A stretch of DNA of 6,285 nt from positions 1 to 6,285 of the forward strand of contig JAHWJR010000113.1 in the NCBI GenBank assembly GCA_019348335.1, given 5' to 3'. This stretch comes from Actinomycetota bacterium (GTDB taxonomy: Bacteria; Actinomycetota; Acidimicrobiia; Acidimicrobiales; CADCSY01). Shown here piece after piece: positions 1 to 5,569 of this stretch. Position 1 is the first letter of the stretch. Each line of letters begins with the position of its first letter. Under the pieces are notes generated by a model. The model searched no databases, had not been told where the DNA came from, and saw only the letters and a list, made by a program, of their open reading frames with translations. The translations under genes and the position numbers were made by a program.

Positions 1-794
1 ACGAACCGGTCGGGGTCGACGACGCACGAGTGGTGGCCGCCGTCGACACGGTGCACCGTCGCCCCGGGGATCGACTCGGCCAGGGCGAGCTGGCGGCGGG
101 GGAGCACCGAGCGGTCGTCCGTGGTCACCACCACCGAGGTGGGGACGTCGATCTCGCCCGCCCACGGGCGCGAGTCGAACCGGCCCAGCGCCCCTCCGGC
201 CTCCAGCACCGCCGTCCAGTCGTTGCGGTGCATCTCATCGGCCAGCCAGGCGTCGAGGGAGCAGGCGTCGCGGGGTCGCCGGTCGAGCCGGCGCACCGCC
301 CATCGGCGCACTGGCGCCGGCGCCACGCGCGACACGAGCGCCAGGGTGCCCAGCGCCGAGAAGTAGCGCCGCTCGCCCGCCTCCTCGGCAAAGACCCGGC
401 TGGTGGCGCACAGCACCAGGCCGGCGACCGACCCCGGGTGGCGGCGCCAGAGGAGCTGGGCCAACGCCCCTCCCATGGAGTAGCCGACGGCGATCACGGG
501 ACCGAGGCCGAGCACCTGGGCGAGGACGGCTGCGTCGTCGGCGCAGTCGTCCAGCCGGAACCGGCGGCTGCGGATGCCTCGCCCGTGCCCCCGGTAGTCC
601 ATGGCCACCACTCGGAAGTGGCGGCTCAGGGCGGAGAACGACGAGAACCAGTTGATGTCGGCGTTGACCGTCCAGCCATGGAGCAACAGCACGGCCGGCG
701 CCCCGGGTGGGCCGGCCGCCTCCCGCACGAAGGTCCGTCCCCGGCCGGGGAGCTCGACGTGGCGCCCGGGAGGCAGCGGCGGGCCCGCCACCAC
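1..794 (-). CDS. alpha/beta hydrolase, serine-nucleophile type (C-terminus beyond window)
   Basis: Partial gene: 264 residues are visible and the 3' end lies off the left edge. The fold is a classic alpha/beta hydrolase. An oxyanion-hole strand LLLHGW (about residues 36-41) is followed by VVAMDYRGHGRG (62-73) and the nucleophile elbow GYSMGG with Ser106. A probable helical cap spans about 130-215. The acid is in VVVTTDD (Asp226 or Asp227) and the catalytic His is in GGHHS (254 or 255). The triad is therefore complete and only a short C-terminal tail should be missing. Such enzymes hydrolyse esters, lactones or related bonds in the cytoplasm; no signal peptide is seen and the substrate cannot be told. 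GTG at 794 is the first usable start, 7 nt after the greA stop, with GGGGAG about 10 nt upstream; a second GTG follows at 791. The spacing suggests co-transcription with greA. There are no in-frame stops. The family call is firm and the specificity unknown. Confidence 0.88.
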   Translation of the reverse strand, partial: MVAGPPLPPGRHVELPGRGRTFVREAAGPPGAPAVLLLHGWTVNADINWFSSFSALSRHFRVVAMDYRGHGRGIRSRRFRLDDCADDAAVLAQVLGLGPVIAVGYSMGGALAQLLWRRHPGSVAGLVLCATSRVFAEEAGERRYFSALGTLALVSRVAPAPVRRWAVRRLDRRPRDACSLDAWLADEMHRNDWTAVLEAGGALGRFDSRPWAGEIDVPTSVVVTTDDRSVLPRRQLALAESIPGATVHRVDGGHHSCVVDPDRF

Positions 795-801
795 GGTGGC
801 G

Positions 802-1275
802 CTACTCCCCGATGGAGACGATCTCGACCTCGAGCGTCCGGCCGTTGACCTCGTAGGTCCGGCGGTCACCCGGGGCGGCTCCCATGAGGGCCTGCCCGAG
901 CGGCGACCCCGGCGAGAGCACCTCGAGGTCGTCGTGGCGCTCCTCGATGGAGCCGACGAGGAAGCGCTCGACGTCGTCGTCACCGGCGAACCGGAGGTGG
1001 ACCACGGTGCCCACGGTGACGCGGTCGCCGCCGCGGGTGCGCTCGTCCACCACCACGGCGTCGGCCAGCACCGCGCTGATCTGGCGGATGCGGGCCTCCA
1101 TCTTCCCCTGCTCTTCCTTGGCGGCGTGGTAGTCGCCGTTCTCGCTCAGGTCACCCAGAGCGCGGGCCGTCTCGATCTTGCGGGCGATCTCGACGCGCCC
1201 CTCGGTCGTCATCAGCTCGAGCTCCCGCTGCAGGCGTTCGTACGCGGTTCGCGAGAGTTCCTGCACCTCAGCCAT
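802..1275 (-). CDS. greA: transcription elongation factor GreA
   Basis: A 157-residue protein, the usual GreA length. GreA binds the secondary channel of RNA polymerase and stimulates cleavage of backtracked RNA, rescuing stalled complexes. The N-terminal antiparallel coiled coil covers about residues 1-75. Its tip, ALGDLSENGDYHAAKEEQ (39-56), carries the acidic pair Asp42 and Glu45, equivalent to Asp41/Glu44 of E. coli GreA, which hold the catalytic Mg2+. The C-terminal FKBP-like domain follows, with the family motif LSPGSPLGQALMG (120-132) and the closing strands LEVEIVSIGE. The ATG at 1275 is the only sensible start. It has no clear Shine-Dalgarno sequence, but a -10-like TAGCCT ends 7 nt before it, which suggests a leaderless mRNA. 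A hydrolase gene follows after 7 nt. The 5' end diverges from the leuB operon. Confidence 0.97.
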   Translation of the reverse strand: MAEVQELSRTAYERLQRELELMTTEGRVEIARKIETARALGDLSENGDYHAAKEEQGKMEARIRQISAVLADAVVVDERTRGGDRVTVGTVVHLRFAGDDDVERFLVGSIEERHDDLEVLSPGSPLGQALMGAAPGDRRTYEVNGRTLEVEIVSIGE

Positions 1276-1292
1276 GCCGCGAGGCTAACGGC
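1276..1292 (-). promoter_or_regulatory. probable leaderless promoter of greA
   Basis: Read on the minus strand, GCCGTTAGCCTCG (1292-1280) contains TAGCCT (1287-1282), a match to the actinobacterial -10 pattern TANNNT. Six nucleotides separate it from the greA ATG, which places the expected transcription start on the A of the start codon. That would explain why no ribosome binding site is visible. No convincing -35 box is seen 17-18 nt upstream. Nearly the same 13-mer lies before the hydrolase gene at 5570. The spacing is observed; promoter function is inferred. Confidence 0.5.
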
Positions 1293-1336
1293 TCGCTTCC
1301 TCGGCCCGTCTCCGCTCCACCGGCAGCTGCCCGGGG

Positions 1337-1372
1337 TTGACGGGGCACCGGCCGATGGCCACACTGAAACCG
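1337..1372 (+). promoter_or_regulatory. probable promoter of the leuB leader
   Basis: TTGACG (1337-1342) matches five of six bases of the -35 consensus. Exactly 17 nt downstream is CACACT (1360-1365), a weaker -10 that keeps the key A and final T of TANNNT. The predicted transcription start is about 1372, directly at the ATG of the leader peptide (1373), so that mini-ORF would be leaderless. It diverges from the greA promoter about 50 nt away. The -10 is imperfect, so confidence is moderate. Confidence 0.45.
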
Positions 1373-1411
1373 ATGCCCCGCACCATCTCCGCGGTCGCCG
1401 TCATCACCTAG
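1373..1411 (+). CDS. putative leader peptide with Ile/Val codons upstream of leuB
   Basis: A 12-codon ORF, MPRTISAVAVIT followed by TAG (1409-1411). Four of its 12 codons are Ile or Val (ATC 1385, GTC 1394, GTC 1400, ATC 1403), clustered near the end. An in-frame ATG at 1355 would lengthen it to MATLKPMPRTISAVAVIT. The 1373 start is preferred because the upstream promoter would start RNA at about 1372; no Shine-Dalgarno sequence precedes either ATG. Its stop codon touches a perfect 11-bp hairpin, and a T-run hairpin follows before leuB 77 nt downstream. This is the arrangement of a ribosome-mediated attenuator for branched-chain amino acid genes, in which ribosome speed over the Ile/Val codons reports charged tRNA levels. 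It contains no Leu codon in the 12-residue form, fitting an operon that ends in cimA (isoleucine route). The ORF is short enough to occur by chance; its context is the main support. Confidence 0.6.
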   Translation: MPRTISAVAVIT

Positions 1412-1437
1412 CGCACGCCGTTCCTCCGGCGTGCGCT
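1410..1437 (+). promoter_or_regulatory. attenuator hairpin 1 (perfect 11-bp stem, 6-nt loop)
   Basis: The arms are AGCGCACGCCG (1410-1420) and CGGCGTGCGCT (1427-1437), a perfect inverted repeat with loop TTCCTC. The 5' arm overlaps the leader-peptide stop codon, so a ribosome terminating there would block folding, whereas one stalled on the earlier Ile/Val codons would leave the arm free. No T-run follows, so it is more likely a switching or pausing element than a terminator itself. The 3' arm end GCTCCT (1435-1440) can also pair with GGGAGC (1477-1482), which includes the leuB Shine-Dalgarno sequence, giving a possible alternative fold. Confidence 0.65.
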
Positions 1438-1441
1438 CCTC

Positions 1442-1473
1442 GACCGTCCACTCCGGTGGGCGGTTTCTTCGTT
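1442..1473 (+). terminator. terminator-like hairpin in the leuB leader (attenuator)
   Basis: The core stem CCGTCCAC (1444-1451) pairs with GTGGGCGG (1456-1463) over 8 bp with one G-U wobble and a TCCG tetraloop. It can extend outward by A1443-U1464 and a wobble G1442-U1465. The T-rich run TTTCTTCGTT (1464-1473) follows at once, the signature of an intrinsic terminator. It lies just before the leuB ribosome binding site and between divergently transcribed genes, so it terminates no upstream gene; premature termination of the leuB operon is the natural role. Its 5' arm can alternatively pair, at 1441-1447, with 1391-1397 inside the leader ORF (7 bp, one wobble). Confidence 0.65.
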
Positions 1474-1475
1474 CC

Positions 1476-1481
1476 AGGGAG
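1476..1481 (+). promoter_or_regulatory. leuB Shine-Dalgarno sequence
   Basis: AGGGAG, 6 nt before the GTG at 1488, fixes the leuB start there rather than at the in-frame GTG at 1431, which lies inside hairpin 1. The bases 1477-1482 can pair with 1435-1440, so access to this site may be regulated. Confidence 0.75.
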
Positions 1482-1487
1482 CAGACA

Positions 1488-2471
1488 GTGACGACAAGCC
1501 ACAGGGTCGGTGTGATCGCCGGCGACGGGATCGGTCCCGACGTGGTGGCCGAGGCCCTCAAGGTGGTCGACGCCGCCGGCGTCGATCTCGACACCGTCGC
1601 CTACGACCTGGGCGCCCGCCGCTACCTGGCCACCGGAGAGGTGCTGCCCGACGCCGTGCTCGAAGAGCTGCGGGGCCTCGACGCCGTCCTCCTCGGTGCC
1701 GTCGGCAGCCCCGAGGTCCCGCCCGGCGTGCTCGAGCGGGGCCTGCTGCTGCGGTTGCGCTTCGAGCTCGACCTGTACGTCAACCTGCGGCCCTCGTTCG
1801 CCCCACCTCGGATCGACCTCGTGGTGGTGCGGGAGAACACCGAGGGTGTCTACGCCGGCGAGGGGGGCGTCCTGCGCCGGGGCGGGCCCCACGAGGTGGC
1901 CACCCAGGGTTCGGTCAACACCCGCATGGGCGTCGAGCGTTGCGTGCGGTACGCCTTCGAGCTGGCCGCCACCCGTCCTCGGCGCCACCTGACCCTGGTG
2001 CACAAGACCAACGTGCTGACCTTCGCCGGCGACCTGTGGCAGCGCACGGTCGACGACGTGGCGGGCGAGCACCCCGAGGTGGGCACCGCCTACTGCCACG
2101 TCGACGCTGCCTGCATCCATCTGGTGGAGAGGCCCGAGCGCTTCGACGTGGTCGTCACCGACAACCTGTTCGGTGACATCCTCACCGACCTGGCCGGGGC
2201 GGTGGCCGGGGGCATCGGCGTGGCCGCGTCGGCCAACCTCAATCCCGCCGGCACCGGCCCGTCGCTGTTCGAGCCGGTGCACGGGTCGGCACCCGACCTG
2301 GTGGGTACGGGCCGGGCAAATCCGGTTGCCGCCGTGCGCAGCGCCGCCATGATGCTGGAGTTCCTGGGCGAGGTGGACGCCGCCGCCCGCATCGACAAGG
2401 CACTGTCCGATTCCGGCCAGCTCACCGGCTCGACGGTCGAGATCGGCGACGCCATCGCAGAAAGGGTCTAG
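1488..2471 (+). CDS. leuB: 3-isopropylmalate dehydrogenase (also 3-methylmalate dehydrogenase in the citramalate route)
   Basis: A 327-residue NAD-dependent beta-decarboxylating dehydrogenase. LeuB oxidises 3-isopropylmalate to 2-oxoisocaproate in leucine synthesis and, beside CimA, erythro-3-methylmalate to 2-oxobutyrate for isoleucine. Visible motifs: GDGIGPDVV (12-20), PPGVLERGLLLRLRFELD (78-95) of the actinobacterial LeuB type, NLRP (99-102), VRENTEGVYAG (114-124), LVHKTNVL (170-177), VDAA (205-208), TDNLFGDILTD (224-234) and EPVHGSAPD (262-270). By alignment with Thermus LeuB, the substrate arginines are Arg91, Arg101 and Arg115, the catalytic pair Tyr122/Lys173, and the metal ligands Asp206, Asp230 and Asp234; all are present. 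The segment between NLRP and VRE is about 14 residues shorter than in typical LeuB. The GTG start follows AGGGAG. First gene of the operon; ilvE starts 2 nt after its stop. Confidence 0.95.
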   Translation: MTTSHRVGVIAGDGIGPDVVAEALKVVDAAGVDLDTVAYDLGARRYLATGEVLPDAVLEELRGLDAVLLGAVGSPEVPPGVLERGLLLRLRFELDLYVNLRPSFAPPRIDLVVVRENTEGVYAGEGGVLRRGGPHEVATQGSVNTRMGVERCVRYAFELAATRPRRHLTLVHKTNVLTFAGDLWQRTVDDVAGEHPEVGTAYCHVDAACIHLVERPERFDVVVTDNLFGDILTDLAGAVAGGIGVAASANLNPAGTGPSLFEPVHGSAPDLVGTGRANPVAAVRSAAMMLEFLGEVDAAARIDKALSDSGQLTGSTVEIGDAIAERV

Positions 2472-2473
2472 AG

Positions 2474-3391
2474 GTGCCCATCACCAAGAGCGAGAAGATC
2501 TGGATGGACGGCCAGCTGGTCGACTGGGACGACGCCACCATCCACGTCCTGACCCACACCCTGCACTACGGCAGTGGCGTGTTCGAGGGCGTGCGGGCCT
2601 ACCAGACGCCGTCGGGCCCGGCAGTGTTCCGCCTCACCGACCACATCAACCGCCTGTTCGACAGCGCCAAGATCTTCCTGATCGACATCCCGTACGCCGC
2701 CGAAGAGCTGGTCGAGGCGACCAAGTTGGTGGTGCGGGCCAACGGCCTGCAGAGCTGCTACATCCGACCGCTGGTGTACCTGGGCTACGGCGAGATGGGC
2801 CTCAACCCCCTGCCGTGCCCGGTCAACGTCTCCATCGCGGCGTGGCCGTGGGGCACCTACCTGGGCGACGAGGGGGTCCAGCACGGGGTGCGCACCAAGA
2901 TCTCCTCGTTCACCCGCCACGGCCCCAACACCATCCCCCCGGCGGCCAAGGGCACCGGCATGTACATCAACTCCTCCCTGGCCAAGGTCGAGGCGCTCAA
3001 GGCCGGCTACGACGAGGCCATCCTGCTCAGCCCCTCCGGCCACGTCAGCGAGTGCACGGGCGAGAACGTCTTCGTGGTCCGCGACGGGCGCATCGTCACC
3101 CCACCGGTCACCGCCGGGGCGCTCGAGGGCATCACCCAGCACACGGTGCTGACCATCGCCGCCGACCTCGGGATCGAGTGCGTGGTGGGCAACCTGTTGC
3201 GCAGCGATCTCTACCTCGCCGACGAGGCGTTCCTCACCGGCACCGCCGCCGAGGTGGTCCCCATCCGCTCGGTCGACGACCGCGAGCTGGGTGAACCCGG
3301 CATGATCACCCGCAAGATCCAAGAGACGTACTTCGCCGTGGTGCGGGGCGAGGTCGACCGCTACAAGGACTGGTGCGAGCATGTCGGCTGA
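2474..3391 (+). CDS. ilvE: branched-chain amino acid aminotransferase (PLP fold type IV)
   Basis: A 305-residue protein close in length to E. coli IlvE (309). It transfers amino groups between glutamate and the 2-oxo acids of isoleucine, valine and leucine, the last step of each pathway, in the cytoplasm. Motifs: HYGSGVFEGVRAY (31-43) with the substrate-site Tyr32 and Arg41, YIRPLVYLGYGEMG (96-109), and IPPAAKGTGMY (154-164), where Lys159 is the PLP Schiff-base lysine. HVSECTGENVFVV (190-202) carries Glu193 and Glu197 near the cofactor, and LADEAFLTGTAAEVVPIRSVD (248-268) is the family C-terminal block. The GTG start lies 2 nt after the leuB stop, with AAAGGG (2461-2466) 7 nt ahead of it inside leuB. 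Its last 11 nt overlap cimA, so translational coupling is likely. D-amino-acid transaminase and aminodeoxychorismate lyase share the fold, but the motifs and context favour IlvE. Confidence 0.96.
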   Translation: MPITKSEKIWMDGQLVDWDDATIHVLTHTLHYGSGVFEGVRAYQTPSGPAVFRLTDHINRLFDSAKIFLIDIPYAAEELVEATKLVVRANGLQSCYIRPLVYLGYGEMGLNPLPCPVNVSIAAWPWGTYLGDEGVQHGVRTKISSFTRHGPNTIPPAAKGTGMYINSSLAKVEALKAGYDEAILLSPSGHVSECTGENVFVVRDGRIVTPPVTAGALEGITQHTVLTIAADLGIECVVGNLLRSDLYLADEAFLTGTAAEVVPIRSVDDRELGEPGMITRKIQETYFAVVRGEVDRYKDWCEHVG

Positions 3392-5009
3392 ACCGGTGCA
3401 CCTGCACGACCACCCGCTGCCCCGGCCGCTGGAGATGCCGGCGTCGGTCGAGGTCTACGACACGACGCTGCGGGACGGCAGCCAGCAGGAGGGGTTGTCG
3501 CTCACCGTCGACGACAAGCTCCGGGTGGCCGAGCAGCTCGACCACCTGGGCGTGGCCTACATCGAGGGCGGTTGGCCCGGCGCCAACCCCAAGGACGAGG
3601 AGTTCTTCGCCCGGGCCCCGAGCGAGCTCCGCCTGGAGACCTCGACCCTGGTGGCGTTCGGCTCCACCCGCCGTCCCGGCGCCCAGGCCGACACCGACGA
3701 GACGCTGCGCCAGCTGGTCAAGGCCAACACCAGCGCGGTGTGCATCGTGGCCAAGGCGTGGGACTACCACGTGATCCAGGCTCTGCGCTGCGACCTCGAC
3801 GAGGCGGTGCGCATGGCCGCCGACTCGGTGGAGTTCCTCCACCACGCCGGCCTGCGGGTGTTCCTCGACGCCGAGCACTTCTTCGACGGGTACAAGACCA
3901 ACCCGGAGTTCAGCCTCCGCGTCCTGCGGGCGGCAGAAGAGGCGGGGGCCGAGGCCCTGGTGCTGTGCGACACCAACGGTGGCACGCTGCCCCACGAGGT
4001 CGAGCACATCCTCTCCGAGGTCATCCCCGCCACCTCCGCCTCGATCGGCGTGCACTTCCACAACGACGGCGGCTGCGCCGTGGCCAACAGCCTGGCGGCG
4101 GTGCGCCTCGGGGCCACCCAGGTCCAGGGCTGCGTCAACGGCTACGGCGAGCGGACGGGCAACGCCGATCTGTGCGCGGCCGTGCCCAACCTCAGCCTCA
4201 AGATGGGGGTGCGGACCATCCCGGCCGAGCGGCTCGAGCGGCTGACCCCGGTGGCCCACCACATCGCCGAGCTGGTCAACATCGCCCCCGATCCCAAGCA
4301 GCCCTACGTGGGGGCGTCGGCCTTCGCCCACAAGGCCGGCCTGCACACCAGCGCCATCGCCCGGGCCCCCGACGCCTACGAGCACATCTCGCCGGACTCG
4401 GTCGGCAACGGCACCCGCTTCGTGGTCAGCGAGCTGTCGGGGCGCTCCACGCTGCAGCTCAAGGCCAACGAGCTCGGCCTCGACATGGACGCCCCGGCGC
4501 TCACCGACGTCCTGGCCCGGCTCAAGGACCTCGAGCACCGTGGCTTCCACTTCGAGGTGGCCGACGGTTCCCTCGAGTTGCTCATGCGCGACGCCGGCGG
4601 GTGGAAGCAGCCGTTCTTCGCCCTGGAGTCGTTCCGGGTCTCGGTCGAGCACCGGGCCAACGGTGAGTTCACCACCGAGGCCACGGTCAAGATCCACGTC
4701 GACGGCGAGCGGGTCATCCGCACTGCCGAGGGCAACGGACCGGTCAACGCCCTCGACGCCGCCGTCCGCGAGGCCATCGGGTCGAAGTTCCCGGCGCTGG
4801 CCGAACTGCACCTCACCGACTACAAGGTGAGGGTGCTCGACACCGACAAGGGGACCGGGGCGGTGACGCGGGTGCTGCTCGACACCACCGACGGGAACGA
4901 GACGTGGTCGACCATCGGCGTGTCCACGAACATCATCGAGGCGTCGTGGCAGGCGCTGAACGACTCGCTGGTCTATGGCCTGTTGCACTCGTCGAACGAA
5001 GAGAGCTGA
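3381..5009 (+). CDS. cimA: (R)-citramalate synthase
   Basis: A 542-residue member of the LeuA/homocitrate synthase family, of the citramalate synthase subgroup. It condenses pyruvate with acetyl-CoA to (R)-citramalate, the committed step of threonine-independent isoleucine synthesis. The TIM-barrel catalytic domain has YDTTLRDGSQQEG (26-38; Arg31 catalytic, Asp32 metal ligand), EGGWPGANPKD (62-72), LCDTNGG (195-201), the metal-binding VHFHNDGG (224-231; His225, His227) and NGYGERTGNADL (253-264; Asn261). HKAGLHTSAI (317-326) begins the linker helices. The C-terminal part (about 395-535), with YKVRVLDTDKGTGAVTRVLL (481-500), resembles the LeuA regulatory domain, which in this family binds the end product, presumably isoleucine here. 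The EGGWPG block and the length separate it from ordinary LeuA. ATG 3381 overlaps the ilvE stop by 11 nt; AAGGA (3365-3369) is a modest ribosome binding site. The next gene starts 2 nt downstream. Confidence 0.93.
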   Translation: MSAEPVHLHDHPLPRPLEMPASVEVYDTTLRDGSQQEGLSLTVDDKLRVAEQLDHLGVAYIEGGWPGANPKDEEFFARAPSELRLETSTLVAFGSTRRPGAQADTDETLRQLVKANTSAVCIVAKAWDYHVIQALRCDLDEAVRMAADSVEFLHHAGLRVFLDAEHFFDGYKTNPEFSLRVLRAAEEAGAEALVLCDTNGGTLPHEVEHILSEVIPATSASIGVHFHNDGGCAVANSLAAVRLGATQVQGCVNGYGERTGNADLCAAVPNLSLKMGVRTIPAERLERLTPVAHHIAELVNIAPDPKQPYVGASAFAHKAGLHTSAIARAPDAYEHISPDSVGNGTRFVVSELSGRSTLQLKANELGLDMDAPALTDVLARLKDLEHRGFHFEVADGSLELLMRDAGGWKQPFFALESFRVSVEHRANGEFTTEATVKIHVDGERVIRTAEGNGPVNALDAAVREAIGSKFPALAELHLTDYKVRVLDTDKGTGAVTRVLLDTTDGNETWSTIGVSTNIIEASWQALNDSLVYGLLHSSNEES

Positions 5010-5011
5010 CC

Positions 5012-5530
5012 GTGCCCACTCCTGAGTTCGTCCCCTCCACACCCGGGCAGCAGCCCCGCCGGGGGCTCCCGTTGCCTCCCGCCCGGGCCTGGAGCGCCGA
5101 CCGGCCCGCCGACCTGGGCCCCCGCCAGCCGACCGGCGTCAGCCTGGGCCATCCCGGCCCGGACCAGGGCTATGCCCTGACCCTCGTCCAGCACTTCCGC
5201 GACCGGCTGGTGCTGGCCGAGGACGAGCACGCCGAGGACGCCGTCGCCGGCTGCGTCGGCGTGGCCCTCAAGCGGGCGTCGTTGTTCGGGCGAGCGCCGG
5301 TGATCCACGACCTCGACATGGCATTCACCCTGTGGGGCTTCCTCGGTGACGCTCCGCCCGAGCTGGTCGAGCTCCGCCGGCCGTTGTTCCAGGCGGTGGC
5401 CCACGAGTACGGGGAACAACGGGCCATCGTCGACCGCGTGCCCGAGGCCACCCTGCGCCTCACCCTCCCCCAGCTGAAGCAGCGGTGGCCGGCCGAGTGG
5501 CGCCAGCTGCTGTCGCTCGACGACCTGTAG
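5012..5530 (+). CDS. conserved-looking protein of unknown function, last gene of the leuB-ilvE-cimA unit
   Basis: I do not recognise this 172-residue protein. Residues 1-50 are rich in Pro, Arg and Gly and probably disordered. Residues 52-172 look helical and soluble, with segments DQGYALTLVQHFRDRL (51-66), DAVAGCVGVALKRASLFG (76-93), VIHDLDMAFTLWGF (97-110), LFQAVAHEYGEQRAIVDRV (125-143) and a C-terminal PQLKQRWPAEWRQLLSLDD (153-171). There is no signal peptide, membrane span, Cys cluster or nucleotide-binding motif. His61, His73, His99, Asp100, Asp102 and His131 are scattered polar residues that could form a site, but this is speculation. GTG 5012 is chosen because it follows the cimA stop by 2 nt with GAAGAGAG (4998-5005) ahead; the frame stays open back to 4904 but would then run inside cimA. 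The spacing implies co-transcription. It is probably a real gene, given typical third-position G/C bias. Confidence 0.8.
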   Translation: MPTPEFVPSTPGQQPRRGLPLPPARAWSADRPADLGPRQPTGVSLGHPGPDQGYALTLVQHFRDRLVLAEDEHAEDAVAGCVGVALKRASLFGRAPVIHDLDMAFTLWGFLGDAPPELVELRRPLFQAVAHEYGEQRAIVDRVPEATLRLTLPQLKQRWPAEWRQLLSLDDL

Positions 5531-5551
5531 GTCGCCCGGCGGACAAGCGGC

Positions 5552-5569
5552 GCCGTTAGCGTCGTGGTG
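5552..5569 (+). promoter_or_regulatory. probable leaderless promoter of the downstream hydrolase
   Basis: GCCGTTAGCGTCG (5552-5564) holds TAGCGT (5557-5562), a TANNNT-type -10, 7 nt before the GTG at 5570. It matches 12 of 13 bases of the element before greA, with nearly the same distance to the start codon. No clear -35 box and no Shine-Dalgarno sequence are present. This suggests that the hydrolase is transcribed on its own rather than only by read-through from the cimA operon. Confidence 0.45.

Noticed and set aside
1410..1437. Hairpin 1 as a terminator for an upstream gene or a regulator's palindromic operator
   Set aside because: No plus-strand gene ends before it and greA is transcribed away from it. 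It lacks a T-run. An operator remains possible, but a GC-rich RNA stem touching a leader stop codon fits attenuation better.
1431..1487. Upstream GTG at 1431 as the leuB start
   Set aside because: It would add 19 residues without LeuB similarity and begins inside hairpin 1. GTG 1488 has AGGGAG at the right spacing and starts right before the VGVIAGDGIG strand.
30..1491. Plus-strand frames 30-848 and 601-1491
   Set aside because: They are antisense to the serine hydrolase and greA, whose minus-strand products show full motifs. The second would also run through the attenuator region.
1404..2282. Long minus-strand frame opposite leuB (and a similar one at 2468-3382 opposite ilvE)
   Set aside because: Compositional shadows of complete, well-motifed enzymes on the other strand; no family motifs and no ribosome binding sites.
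4904..5011. Upstream start for the unknown gene at 4904
   Set aside because: The added segment lies wholly inside the end of cimA in another frame; GTG 5012 with GAAGAGAG in front is the better start.
3306..5042. A 578-codon open frame on the minus strand opposite cimA
   Set aside because: It is an antisense shadow caused by strong G/C third-position bias. The product is low-complexity Val/Gly/His/Arg-rich sequence with no recognisable domain, while the plus strand encodes a complete CimA.
5531..5569. Possible terminator between the unknown gene and the 5570 hydrolase
   Set aside because: In 39 nt I found no stable stem followed by a T-run, so read-through from the cimA operon cannot be excluded.
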